Of a stretch of 64,000 nt of DNA, positions 34,657 through 43,372 are shown piece by piece. The DNA is from Candidatus Stackebrandtia faecavium (GTDB lineage Bacteria; Actinomycetota; Actinomycetes; Mycobacteriales; Micromonosporaceae): the NCBI GenBank assembly GCA_019112895.1, contig DXIM01000062.1:54344-118343 (forward strand), written 5' to 3'. The notes beneath the pieces were generated by a model. That model was not told the DNA's origin and ran no database searches. It saw only the letters and a list, made by a program, of their open reading frames with translations. The position numbers were made by a program, and so were the translations under genes. The first letter of the stretch is position 1. Every line of letters begins with the position of its first letter.

Positions 34657-35709
34657 TCACGGCACACGCGCGGTCCACTCCGGATCGTTGAACTTCTCTG
34701 CTTCGAGGCGCTGCGCTTCCTTCCGCTCGGCGCCGGTCAGCTCACCGGAAGTCAACCCGTAGCGCGCCTTGAAGAACGAGATCATGCGTTCAATGATTTC
34801 CTCTCGGGCGAGACCGGTCTGCCGCCGCAACGGGTCGACGCGTTTTTTTGCGCTCGTAATTCCCTTATCGGAAAGCTTTTCCTTGCCGACACGCAAGACC
34901 TGCGACATCTTGTCGGCATCGATGTCATACGACATCGTCACGTGGTGCAGCACCGCGCCGTTTGCCAGGCGTTTCTGGGCCGCACCGGCGATCTTTCCCT
35001 TGTCCGAAGTGATGTCGTTGACCGGCTGATACCAGGCTTTGATACCCATCTGCGACAACGCACCCAGGACCCAATCATCGAGATACGCATAACTATCGGT
35101 GAAGGACATGCCCGCCACAAGCTGCGTGGGCGCGTACAACGAATATGTAATCGTGTTGCCGGGCTCCACGAACATGGCACCGCCGCCGCTGATCCGTCGC
35201 ATCACTTCGATCCCATGCTGCGTAGCCGCTTCGGCGTCGACCTCGTTACGCAACGATTGGAAACTGCCGATGATGACAGCCGGGGACGCCCACTCCCACA
35301 CTCGCAGCGTTGGGGGACGATTGCCGTTAGCCACCTCCGCAGCCAAGACCTCGTCCAGGGCCATATGCATTGACGGATGCTGCGGGCCCTCGTGGATCAG
35401 CTGCCAGTCGTAATCGGTCCAGTGGCTGGCATCGGCCAACGCTCGACGCACTGCGATGGCGATGGCGGTTTCGTCGAAACCCAACATGACCGTCTCCGGC
35501 GGCAGGGCCTGCCGGATCCGGTTGGCGATCCCTTTGGTGTCAGTCGCCGTCGGCATCCCGTTGAGCGCTTCATTGATGCTGTGCAACGCCTCGTCTGGTT
35601 CTAGGAAGAAGTCGCCGTTCAACTGCGCATTGCGGATCACCCCGTCGGCGACGTCGAAATTCACCCGAACGAGTTTCCCACCCGAGACCTTGTATTCACC
35701 GCTTGGCAT
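34657..35709 (-). CDS. lplA: Lipoate-protein ligase (LplA-type)
   Basis: A 350-residue biotin/lipoate ligase family protein. An N-terminal accessory domain (about 1-85, opening GEYKVSGGKLVRVNFDVADG) precedes the catalytic domain with RRISGGGAMFVEPGNTITYS and the lysine motif GKIAGAAQKRLANGAVLHHV. It attaches lipoate or octanoate to lipoyl domains such as GcvH or E2 subunits. The accessory domain lies N-terminal to the catalytic domain, unlike the common order in E. coli LplA. A 36-bp palindrome lies 20 bp upstream of the ATG. Confidence 0.88.
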   Translation of the reverse strand: MPSGEYKVSGGKLVRVNFDVADGVIRNAQLNGDFFLEPDEALHSINEALNGMPTATDTKGIANRIRQALPPETVMLGFDETAIAIAVRRALADASHWTDYDWQLIHEGPQHPSMHMALDEVLAAEVANGNRPPTLRVWEWASPAVIIGSFQSLRNEVDAEAATQHGIEVMRRISGGGAMFVEPGNTITYSLYAPTQLVAGMSFTDSYAYLDDWVLGALSQMGIKAWYQPVNDITSDKGKIAGAAQKRLANGAVLHHVTMSYDIDADKMSQVLRVGKEKLSDKGITSAKKRVDPLRRQTGLAREEIIERMISFFKARYGLTSGELTGAERKEAQRLEAEKFNDPEWTARVP

Positions 35710-35728
35710 ATCTGCAGAAACTACCGGC

Positions 35729-35764
35729 CGGCCCGCGGGCCCCCGATCGGGGGCCCGCGGGCCG
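35729..35764. terminator. 36-bp perfect palindrome after nrdJ
   Basis: Each 18-base arm (left arm CGGCCCGCGGGCCCCCGA) pairs with the other without a loop, centred between 35746 and 35747. With the hairpin at 35775-35802 it forms a double terminator-like structure after nrdJ. It also sits only 20 bp before the lplA start, so any lplA promoter must lie within or very near it. Confidence 0.6.
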
Positions 35765-35774
35765 ACGGACGCAT

Positions 35775-35802
35775 CGTGGGCGGGACTTCAATCCCGCCCA
35801 CG
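35775..35802 (-). terminator. Hairpin just after nrdJ
   Basis: Perfect 11-bp stem CGTGGGCGGGA / TCCCGCCCACG with a CTTCAA loop, starting 12 bases after the nrdJ stop. Confidence 0.7.
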
Positions 35803-35813
35803 ACCTCAAGCGT

Positions 35814-38645
35814 TTAGCTGCAACCGCTGGTCGATCCGCAGCCTTCGCATACGTAACAGCTTCCGGCGGGCCGCATCTTCGAACCGCAAGTCATACACAG
35901 CGGAGCATCCGCGGCGGCTCCTTGCATCGCCTCAGCCGCCTCGGTGGAGGAATGCACGATGCTGCTGGAGTCGTCATCCTGGTTCTTGCGGTTGTCGATG
36001 TGCGCCGACGACGCCAGCGCCGCGAAGTCGACCTCGTTGTTGGCGGCGACCTCGGCCGGATCCTCGCCTCGGGCCTCAGCGGACCGCTCCGCCGCCGTCA
36101 AGATCCCCAGTTCGGAGCGCTTGTCGTACGGAAGGTAATCCAGGGCCAGGCGCCGGAACAGGTAATCCACCACAGAGGAAGCCATGCGCAGGTCCGGATC
36201 GTCGGTCATCCCGGCAGGCTCGAAGCGCATGTTGGTGAACTTTTCGACGTACTTCTCCAGCGGAACACCGTATTGGAGCGCGATCGATATCGCCACGGAG
36301 AACGCGTCCATGATCCCGGCCAGCGTCGAACCTTGCTTCGACATCTTGAAGAAGACTTCGCCAACACCATTGTCCGGATAGCTGGAGGAGGTCATGTAGC
36401 CCTCGGCGCCACCGACCGAGAACGAAACCGTCTGGCTCGGGCGCGTCTTCGGCAACCGTTTACGGACGGGCCGGTACTCGACGACCTTTTCGGGTTCGCT
36501 GTCTTCCTTCTTGTCCTTAGCCACCGACAGCGGCTGGCCCACTTTGCAGTTGTCGCGGTAGACCGCCAGCGCTTTGAGCCCCAGCTTCCACGACTCGAGG
36601 TAGATGTGCTCCATCTCTTCGACCGTGGCCGATTCGGGCACGTTCACGGTCTTGGAGATCGCACCGGAGATGAACGGCTGCACCGCGGCCATCATCTTCA
36701 CGTGCCCCATCGCCTTGATGGACCGCTCCCCCATGGCGCAGTCGAACACCGGGTAGTGCTCGGTCTTGAGCGCGGGGGCATCGATGACGTGCCCATTCGT
36801 GGCAATGTATTCGACAATCGCCTCGACCTGATCCGGCTTGTAGCCCAAAGTGGCCAGCGCCCGCGGGACAGTCTGGTTCACGATCTGCATCGAACCGCCG
36901 CCGACAAGCTTCTTGTACTTGACCAGAGCCAGGTCCGGCTCGATACCGGTCGTGTCGCTATCCATCATGAACGAGATGGTGCCGGTCGGGGCCAGCACAG
37001 AGGCCTGTGCGTTGCGCCAGCCGTTCTTGGAACCGGTTTCGATGCCGGTCTTCCACTCCTTGGACGCCACATCGAGGATCCCGCGCGCCATCGGACTGTC
37101 GGTGCGCACATCGTCGACGGCCGCGGCGTGTTTGCGCATCACGCGGGCATGCGCCTCGGCGTTCGCTTCGTATCCGGCGTACGGCCCCACGACGCCCGCG
37201 ATCTCGGCCGAACGCCGGTACGACACGCCTGTCATCACGGCCGTGATGGCCGCAGCAAGGGAGCGCCCCTGCTCCGAGTCGTACGGCATGCCCGACGCCA
37301 TCAAAAGAGCGCCAAGGTTCGCGTAACCGATGCCGAGCTGGCGGAAATCGCGCGTGGTCTCGGCAATCTTTTCGGTCGGGAAGTCCGCGAAGGAAATGGA
37401 AATCTCCATCGCGGTGATGACGAATTCGACCGCCTTGACGAAGTGCTCGGTGTCGAATGACCCGTCCTCGTTCAGGAACTTCATGAGGTTCAGCGAAGCA
37501 AGGTTGCACGAGGAGTTGTCCAACGACATGTACTCCGAGCAGGGGTTGCTCGCGCTGATGCGGCCGGAGTTCGGGTTCGTGTGCCAATCGTTGATCGTGT
37601 CGTCGTACTGGATACCAGGGTCGGCGCATTCCCACGCCGCCTTGGCCATCTTGCGGAACAGTTTCTGCGCGTCGACGCGTTCAACCTCGCTGCCGTCGCC
37701 GCGTGCACGCAGCGGGAAGTCGGTGCCGGCGTCGACCGCATGCATGAACTCGTCGGAGACCCGAACGGAGTTGTTGGCGTTTTGGTACTGCACCGACACG
37801 ATGTCTTTGCCGCCTAGGTCCATGTCGAAACCGGCGTCGCGCAGCGCGCGGATCTTGTCTTCCTCGCGCGCCTTGGTCTCGATGAACTCTTCAATGTCAG
37901 GATGGTCCACGTCGAGAACGACCATTTTCGCGGCACGACGGGTGGCGCCACCGGACTTGATGGTGCCCGCGCTGGCATCGGCGCCGCGCATGAAGCTGAC
38001 GGGACCCGACGCGTTGCCGCCGGAGGACAGCAGTTCTTTGGACGAGCGAATCTTGGAGAGGTTGACCCCGGAACCGGAACCTCCCTTAAAGATCAGCCCC
38101 TCCTCTTTGTACCAATCCAGGATGGAATCCATCGAGTCGTCGACACTCAAGATGAAGCACGCCGAGACCTGTTGCGGTGACAACGTTCCGACGTTGAACC
38201 ACACTGGAGAGTTGAAGCTGAAGTACTGGTGCAGCAGCAGCCACGTCAGCTCTTCTTCGAAGATGGTGGCGTCGCGGGACGAGGCGAAATAGCCGTCCTT
38301 TTCTCCCGCGGCCCGGTATGTGCGGACCACGCGGTCGATCAGCTGTTTGAGGCTGGACTCCCGATCCGGCGTGCCGACAGCGCCCCGGAAGTATTTGGAG
38401 GCGACAATGTTGGTGGCGTTGGCGCTCCAAAACTCCGGGAACTCCACACCGCGTTGCTCAAAATTGACGCTTCCATCGCGCCAGTTCGTCATGACGACGT
38501 CACGCTTCTCCCAGGTGACCTCGTCGTATGGATGCATGCCTTCGGTGGTCCACACGCGCGAAACGCTCAGACCCTTACCCGGCGTTCCGTTGGGTCCGGA
38601 CCGCTTCTTGTTCGAACCGGCCGGTGCGCTCGTCGACTTACTCAT
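35814..38645 (-). CDS. nrdJ: Vitamin B12-dependent ribonucleotide reductase (class II)
   Basis: Makes deoxyribonucleotides using adenosylcobalamin, without oxygen. The 943-residue protein has the class II pattern: SFNSPVWFNVGTLSPQQVSA, the ACFILSVDDS segment, the GGSGSGVNLSKIR loop, NPCSEYMSLDNSSCNLASLN, and the PTGTISFMMDSDTTGIEP loop. The extended C-terminus ends in a cysteine-rich zinc-ribbon-like tail (CMTCGSKMRPAGS, then CYVCEGCGSTSGCS) used for thiol redox or metal binding. ATG 38645 has AAAGGAG upstream. It follows nrdR by 109 bp on the same strand. No cobalamin riboswitch was seen in that gap. Confidence 0.96.
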   Translation of the reverse strand: MSKSTSAPAGSNKKRSGPNGTPGKGLSVSRVWTTEGMHPYDEVTWEKRDVVMTNWRDGSVNFEQRGVEFPEFWSANATNIVASKYFRGAVGTPDRESSLKQLIDRVVRTYRAAGEKDGYFASSRDATIFEEELTWLLLHQYFSFNSPVWFNVGTLSPQQVSACFILSVDDSMDSILDWYKEEGLIFKGGSGSGVNLSKIRSSKELLSSGGNASGPVSFMRGADASAGTIKSGGATRRAAKMVVLDVDHPDIEEFIETKAREEDKIRALRDAGFDMDLGGKDIVSVQYQNANNSVRVSDEFMHAVDAGTDFPLRARGDGSEVERVDAQKLFRKMAKAAWECADPGIQYDDTINDWHTNPNSGRISASNPCSEYMSLDNSSCNLASLNLMKFLNEDGSFDTEHFVKAVEFVITAMEISISFADFPTEKIAETTRDFRQLGIGYANLGALLMASGMPYDSEQGRSLAAAITAVMTGVSYRRSAEIAGVVGPYAGYEANAEAHARVMRKHAAAVDDVRTDSPMARGILDVASKEWKTGIETGSKNGWRNAQASVLAPTGTISFMMDSDTTGIEPDLALVKYKKLVGGGSMQIVNQTVPRALATLGYKPDQVEAIVEYIATNGHVIDAPALKTEHYPVFDCAMGERSIKAMGHVKMMAAVQPFISGAISKTVNVPESATVEEMEHIYLESWKLGLKALAVYRDNCKVGQPLSVAKDKKEDSEPEKVVEYRPVRKRLPKTRPSQTVSFSVGGAEGYMTSSSYPDNGVGEVFFKMSKQGSTLAGIMDAFSVAISIALQYGVPLEKYVEKFTNMRFEPAGMTDDPDLRMASSVVDYLFRRLALDYLPYDKRSELGILTAAERSAEARGEDPAEVAANNEVDFAALASSAHIDNRKNQDDDSSSIVHSSTEAAEAMQGAAADAPLCMTCGSKMRPAGSCYVCEGCGSTSGCS

Positions 38646-38754
38646 GTCGCTCCTTTATCGACGCGCCACACGCGTCACTTCGCAATGAATGTCGTTGTTT
38701 CGGCACCCACAGCCTCCCCGGACTCGCGTGGCGCCTGATTATTCAAATGAACCG

Positions 38755-39225
38755 CTACGACACGGCAGGATTATTGGACCGTGCCCGTTGACGAAGCGTC
38801 TCTATCTCGGCCGCGAAGTCCTCCACCGATTCGAAAGACCGGTAGACGCTCGCGAACCGCAAGTAGGCCACTTCGTCCAGCTCTCGCAGTGGCCCCAAGA
38901 TCGCCAGCCCGACTTCGTTGCTGGGCAGTTCGGCCACGCCCTGTGCTCTCACATCGTCTTCGACCCGTTTGGCCAGCACCGCCAGCGCGTCCTCGTCGAC
39001 CGGTCGGCCCTGGCAGGCTTTCCGCACGCCGGACACCACCTTGGCGCGGTTGAACGGTTCCGTCACGCCACTCCGCTTCACCACCGCAAGGATCGATTCC
39101 TCCACGGTCGTGAATCGTTTACCGCACTCCTGGCACGAACGGCGACGACGAATACCCAGACCGTCGTCGACTTCGCGCGAGTCGACGACTCGCGAATCGG
39201 GATGTTTGCAGTACGGACACCGCAC
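38755..39225 (-). CDS. nrdR: Transcriptional repressor NrdR
   Basis: ATP/dATP-sensing repressor of ribonucleotide reductase genes. A 156-residue protein with a zinc ribbon ([18 protein letters not shown], then [14 protein letters not shown]) and an ATP-cone domain ([19 protein letters not shown], then a cone segment [19 protein letters not shown]). It precedes nrdJ on the same strand, and a NrdR-box-like palindrome lies 116 bp upstream, so both are probably autoregulated together. Confidence 0.96.
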   Translation of the reverse strand: MRCPYCKHPDSRVVDSREVDDGLGIRRRRSCQECGKRFTTVEESILAVVKRSGVTEPFNRAKVVSGVRKACQGRPVDEDALAVLAKRVEDDVRAQGVAELPSNEVGLAILGPLRELDEVAYLRFASVYRSFESVEDFAAEIETLRQRARSNNPAVS

Positions 39226-39340
39226 GTTGAACCCTCTCTTTGAGGTGTTGGCGCTAATGGCCGCGAGGCGACGTCAGGCGTGAACGCCTCGCCGAAATCC
39301 CCGTTTGACCACTATTACTGGCTTGATCTCATCAATGTAA

Positions 39341-39356
39341 CCACAATATGTTGTGC
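39341..39356. promoter_or_regulatory. NrdR box candidate
   Basis: CCACAATATGTTGTGC contains the perfect dyad CACAA-TATG-TTGTG and closely matches the known NrdR box (ACACWATATATWGTGT type). It lies in the 434-bp nrdR-lexA gap, 116 bp upstream of nrdR. Only one box is evident; NrdR boxes usually come in pairs about 31 bp apart. Confidence 0.75.
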
Positions 39357-39554
39357 CTCGACCTTAAGCCGTCGCTATCTGAGTTGCAAGCCGGGGTCGC
39401 CCGAATCAAGCATCGCAAATGTCTCATCAGCCCGTAGTACCCGACTCGACACGGTCACTCACGTCGACTATGACCCCTGCCTCATCGAGTTCGAATCGTA
39501 CGACAAGCCTGTGACACGATCTCGACTCACACCGTCGCGAGGCGGTGGAATTTA

Positions 39555-39591
39555 TCGAACTCCTGTTTCATTCTTTCGAACGCATGGTCTA
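39555..39591 (+). promoter_or_regulatory. Tandem LexA/SOS box candidates upstream of lexA
   Basis: TCGAAC-TCCT-GTTTCA (39555-39570) matches the actinobacterial SOS box TCGAACnnnnGTTCGA with two mismatches. A second TCGAAC-GCAT-GGTCTA (39576-39591) has one good half-site. Both lie about 69-105 bp before the lexA GTG, as expected for autoregulation. Apart from these and the NrdR box, the 434-bp region 39226-39659 holds nothing else I recognise. Confidence 0.65.
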
Positions 39592-39659
39592 GAGTCGGAG
39601 GGGACCGCAGCGTGATCGTTCGCCGCTTGCCGTCGCACCACCAACGAGGAGGAACGCAC

Positions 39660-40340
39660 GTGTCCACATCAGATCCACGTCCACACGTGCAGACCACGGG
39701 AAAGCCCAAATCCACCGCGGGCAACGCCAAGCTCAGCAAGCGTCAAGAAAAAATCTTGGCCTACATCCGAGACTCGGTCGCCCATCGCGGCTACGCCCCC
39801 AGCGTCCGCGAGATCGGGGCAGTCGTCGGTCTCGCCTCGGCGTCCAGCGTTTCGTACCAGCTCAAGCAGCTTCAACTCAAGGGTTTCCTGCGTAAGGACG
39901 CCAACCGGCCGCGAGCTATGGACGTCCGCGCTTCGCGCGCCGATGAGGCCGACAGCCTCCGGCGTCCGCCGCGGTATGTGCCCGTTGTGGGCGAGATCGC
40001 CGCCGGCACGCCGATCCTGGCAGAAGAGCATGTGGAGGAAATGTTCCCGTTGCCGGCCGAGTTCGTCGGCGAAGGCGACGTCTTCCTCCTCAAGGTCAAG
40101 GGCGACTCGATGATCGAAGCAGCCATCACCGACGGCGACTGGGTCGTGGTACGCCAGCAGCCGGAGGCGCACAGCGGCGAGATCGTCGCCGCGATGATCG
40201 GCGACGAGGCCACGATCAAGACCTTCAAGCGTCGCGACGGACGCGTGGAACTGCTCCCAGCGAACCCGGCCTATGACCCGATCCCGGCCGACGACGCCGA
40301 AATCCTCGGTCGCGTCGTTGCCATCATGCGGCGGATCTAG
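39660..40340 (+). CDS. lexA: SOS repressor LexA
   Basis: Represses DNA-damage genes and self-cleaves when RecA is active. The 226-residue protein has a winged helix ([20 protein letters not shown] then [20 protein letters not shown]), the cleavage bond Ala115-Gly116 in VGEIAAGTP, the nucleophile Ser150 in KGDSMIEAA and the general-base Lys187 in [11 protein letters not shown] 39660 is chosen because AGGAGG lies seven bases before it; an upstream reading from 39612 is not family-like. Confidence 0.96.
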   Translation: MSTSDPRPHVQTTGKPKSTAGNAKLSKRQEKILAYIRDSVAHRGYAPSVREIGAVVGLASASSVSYQLKQLQLKGFLRKDANRPRAMDVRASRADEADSLRRPPRYVPVVGEIAAGTPILAEEHVEEMFPLPAEFVGEGDVFLLKVKGDSMIEAAITDGDWVVVRQQPEAHSGEIVAAMIGDEATIKTFKRRDGRVELLPANPAYDPIPADDAEILGRVVAIMRRI

Positions 40341-40349
40341 AACTTCGGG

Positions 40350-41729
40350 TTAGCGAAACGGATCCCGGCCGCCGTAAACGGTGCCGGTTCCGTCGTCGCC
40401 TCGCGGAGGCATGGGGTCGAACAGCCGTCCGCCGGACAGGCCGTCATCGGGCCGAGACCGATGCGGCGGCTCCATACGCTCATCGAACGGCCTCCTCCCT
40501 TCGGGGTCGGGCCGGGCATCGTCGTCGTATGGCCCCGACTCGTATGCCATCTGCCGCGCGGCTTCTTCCTCTTCTTCCTTGCGCATACGCTCTTCGCGTT
40601 CGGCGTCGCGCCGACGGCGGCGCTTACGTGAGCGCACGATGACGATGACGCCCCACAGCGCCAAGAGGCCGCCCAATAGGCCGATCGCCGCGATCGTCAT
40701 AAGAATCCCGTTAGGCCCCAAGACGTCCAGCAGGAAGTCGGTAATGCTTTGGTTCGACCCGGCCGCCTCGTCGTCCTTTTTGTCCTTATCGGACTTTTTG
40801 CTCGCCGCCTTGGCGGGCTCGTAGGTCCATACCTGAGGGGCGAGCCCCTCCTCCTGATTGCCTTCGGAGGCGGTCACGAACTTCTTGCCATCGCTGGTGT
40901 ACGAAATGGCTTCGCCTTGCGGCTCGTCGGGAAGCGGCGTGACCGTCGGCTCCGAATCGCCGTCAAGGGTCCCGGCCACATCGCCGTCGGAGATGTTCCA
41001 TTCATAGGCGTCGGTATAGGTGCGCAGGACGGCCTTCTCCCCGTCTGGCGACACGGCGCCACCGGTGACCATCGTCGAGGGCGCGTCCCCAAGCGGTACT
41101 CCGCCGACTTCTTCGGGGCCGCCCGGGGTTTCCGTCGCATCGATTTTGACGGAACCGACGTTTTCCAAGGCGAGCGGATTATTGATGTCTGTGGCTTGGT
41201 CGAGCTCACCAGACGGCGCGAACAGCAACGATTCGCCCGGACCCTTGGTCGCGAAGATCGGGGTACCGTCGGGCTGCATCAGCAGGGCCTCGGTGTCGTA
41301 AGACTTGCCCTCGGGGTAGGAGAACCGGTAGGTCACGACGTTGCCATCGCTCGAAACCTGGTGAAGCGCGATGTGGGGTCGGTTGCCCTGGTTATCTCCG
41401 GAATCGGCGACCCAGAACGTGCCGTCGGAGTCGACCGCGAGGTCTTCGGGGTCGTACGGGTCGGCCGCCCCGATCAGGTTTTGCGTCTCCTGGCAGGAGT
41501 CATCCAAATGCACCAAGTCGATCTGCGTCTGGTCGCGCGAGCCGTCGGAGATGGCCACGTAACCGTCTTCGGTGGCGGCGATGCCGGACAGTTCCCACAA
41601 CATCTCGCTATTGACGTCGCAGACCTTATCGCCGGGCTTGGGTTCCTCGGCTTGCGCCGGTGTCGCCGTTACCGTGATTCCCAGCGCGGCGAGGGCTACG
41701 ACCGCGGCTGACTTAGATATTTTCCGCAT
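40350..41729 (-). CDS. Secreted, membrane-anchored beta-propeller-like protein
   Basis: A 459-residue exported protein. The signal peptide MRKISKSAAVVALAALGI ends in a TPAQA cleavage site. The outside domain (about 25-310) has repeated DGTFWVADSGDN-type strands and SPDGEKAVLRTY, like beta-propeller/SMP30-type folds. Near residues 340-365 a transmembrane helix is followed by a basic RKRRRRR stop-transfer and a Pro/Gly/Asp-rich cytoplasmic tail. No enzyme motif is recognised. ATG 41729 gives a normal signal peptide; GTG 41747 is the alternative. Confidence 0.7.
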   Translation of the reverse strand: MRKISKSAAVVALAALGITVTATPAQAEEPKPGDKVCDVNSEMLWELSGIAATEDGYVAISDGSRDQTQIDLVHLDDSCQETQNLIGAADPYDPEDLAVDSDGTFWVADSGDNQGNRPHIALHQVSSDGNVVTYRFSYPEGKSYDTEALLMQPDGTPIFATKGPGESLLFAPSGELDQATDINNPLALENVGSVKIDATETPGGPEEVGGVPLGDAPSTMVTGGAVSPDGEKAVLRTYTDAYEWNISDGDVAGTLDGDSEPTVTPLPDEPQGEAISYTSDGKKFVTASEGNQEEGLAPQVWTYEPAKAASKKSDKDKKDDEAAGSNQSITDFLLDVLGPNGILMTIAAIGLLGGLLALWGVIVIVRSRKRRRRRDAEREERMRKEEEEEAARQMAYESGPYDDDARPDPEGRRPFDERMEPPHRSRPDDGLSGGRLFDPMPPRGDDGTGTVYGGRDPFR

Positions 41730-41819
41730 CAAATGACCATGCTGCACTCAGCAAGTCTCGCATTAAATGTCAAGCCGCGTTCTTTCACCATCGTGCTGTA
41801 ACCGTGGGAAAACGAAAGC

Positions 41820-43220
41820 CTACGCAGCGTCGACTGCAAATTCCTCGATCTGCGCGGCGAGGGATTCGTCGACCCGCACACTCATGAACGTGCCATCGCT
41901 GCGGTGGTCGATATCGGCAACCTCGCCACGCTGACGCACCCGATTGACCAGATCGCCGCGCACGTACGGGATGCATACCCGCAGCGCCACCTGCGGCCGC
42001 GGCAAGGACGACTCAATGTGCTCGCGGAGCTTATCGATGCCTTCGCCGGTACGGGCCGACACGAAGATCGCCTCGGGCCATTGACTCCGCAACATCAACA
42101 GTTCGTCAGGGTCCACTGCATCGATCTTGTTGACCACCAACAGTTCCGGCACGCCGCCCGCATCGATCTGCGACAACACCTCCCGAACGGCGCGAGCCTG
42201 GCCGAACGGGTCAACGTGGCTGCCATCCACCACATGCACAACGATGTCGGCGTCAGTGACCTCTTCCAACGTGGAACGGAATGCATCGATCAACTGGTGC
42301 GGCAGATGAGACACGAACCCGACCGTGTCGGACAGCGTGTAATCGCGGCCGTCCGGCGTCTGCGCGCGACGCGTCGTCGGGTCCAGGGTTGCGAACAAGG
42401 CGTCCTCAACCAAGACTCCGGCATTCGTGATCTGGTTCAACAGGGACGACTTTCCGGCGTTGGTGTACCCCGCGATCGCCACCGACGGGACCGAAAATGC
42501 GCGGCGACCGGAACGTTTCGTGTCGCGCACGGTGCGCATCGCAGCCAGGTCGCGACGCAGCCGCGCGATGCGGGCGCGGATCCGGCGTCGGTCGATCTCC
42601 AGTTTCGTCTCACCGGGACCACGCAACCCGACACCACCACCCTGACCACCGGCACGGCCGCCCGCCTGCCGGCTCAGCGTCTGCCCCCAACCACGCAACC
42701 GCGGTACGAGATACTGCAGCTGAGCCAACTCGACCTGCGCCTTACCCTCGCGGCTTTTGGCGTGCTGGGCGAAGATGTCGAGGATCAGCGCCGTACGGTC
42801 GACCACTTTCACTCCCGTTTCGACCTCAAGGTTGCGCAGCTGGCTCGGGGTCAGTTCACCATCGCAAATGATCGTGTCCGCTCCCGACTCCACGACCACA
42901 TCGCGCAGGTGCGAAACCTTGCCGTGGCCGACGTAAGTAGCCGCGTCCGGGGCGCTGCGGCGCTGCGTCACGCCGTCGCAGACTTGGGATCCCGCGGTCT
43001 CGGCCAAGGCTGCCAATTCCGCCATCGAATTATCGGCATCGCTTTGGCTGCCTCTGGTCCACACGCCGACCAAAACCACCTTCTCCAGGCGAAGCTGGCG
43101 GTTTTCGACCTCAATGACGTCTTCGAGCTCCGTCGACAAACCGACAACGCGGCGAAGGGCCTGCCGCTCAGCCAGCTCGTAATGCCCGGTACCCGCGGTG
43201 TTGTTGTCAAAGTTCTCCAT
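41820..43220 (-). CDS. hflX: GTPase HflX
   Basis: Ribosome-associated GTPase that rescues or splits stalled 50S/70S particles. An N-terminal HflX domain contains THGKV-like YVGHGKVSHLRDVV and the glycine-rich linker GGRAGGQGGGVGLRGPGETK, preceding the G-domain with GYTNAGKSSLLN (G1), DTVGFVSHLPH (G3) and NKIDAVD (G4). A long C-terminal domain follows. ATG 43220 is my choice for the start but has no obvious ribosome site; longer readings reach 43325. Confidence 0.92.
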   Translation of the reverse strand: MENFDNNTAGTGHYELAERQALRRVVGLSTELEDVIEVENRQLRLEKVVLVGVWTRGSQSDADNSMAELAALAETAGSQVCDGVTQRRSAPDAATYVGHGKVSHLRDVVVESGADTIICDGELTPSQLRNLEVETGVKVVDRTALILDIFAQHAKSREGKAQVELAQLQYLVPRLRGWGQTLSRQAGGRAGGQGGGVGLRGPGETKLEIDRRRIRARIARLRRDLAAMRTVRDTKRSGRRAFSVPSVAIAGYTNAGKSSLLNQITNAGVLVEDALFATLDPTTRRAQTPDGRDYTLSDTVGFVSHLPHQLIDAFRSTLEEVTDADIVVHVVDGSHVDPFGQARAVREVLSQIDAGGVPELLVVNKIDAVDPDELLMLRSQWPEAIFVSARTGEGIDKLREHIESSLPRPQVALRVCIPYVRGDLVNRVRQRGEVADIDHRSDGTFMSVRVDESLAAQIEEFAVDAA

Positions 43221-43372
43221 TAAGTCAACAATGACACGTTCGCGCAGGAATTGCATCGCCATAAACGCGGCACCGAACCCGCCGGATGGAGGGGGTGGAG
43301 TAATTCCCGTTTCGTGCTGATGCAATCTTTAAACGAGCGAGTCAATAAGTCCCAAAGTGAGGTGTCACGGGT

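Noticed and set aside
35703-37460. 585-codon plus-strand open frame over nrdJ
   Set aside because: Antisense shadow of a well-supported gene, again Arg/His/Gly-rich.
38646-38754. Possible cobalamin riboswitch upstream of nrdJ
   Set aside because: The gap is only 109 bp and I found no B12-box-like sequence; nrdR lies directly upstream on the same strand.
39480-39500. TTCGAATC resembling a tRNA T-loop near lexA
   Set aside because: No acceptor stem, D-arm or anticodon arm can be folded around it.
41904-43223. 439-codon plus-strand open frame over hflX
   Set aside because: Shadow frame; HflX has its G-motifs in the minus-strand reading.
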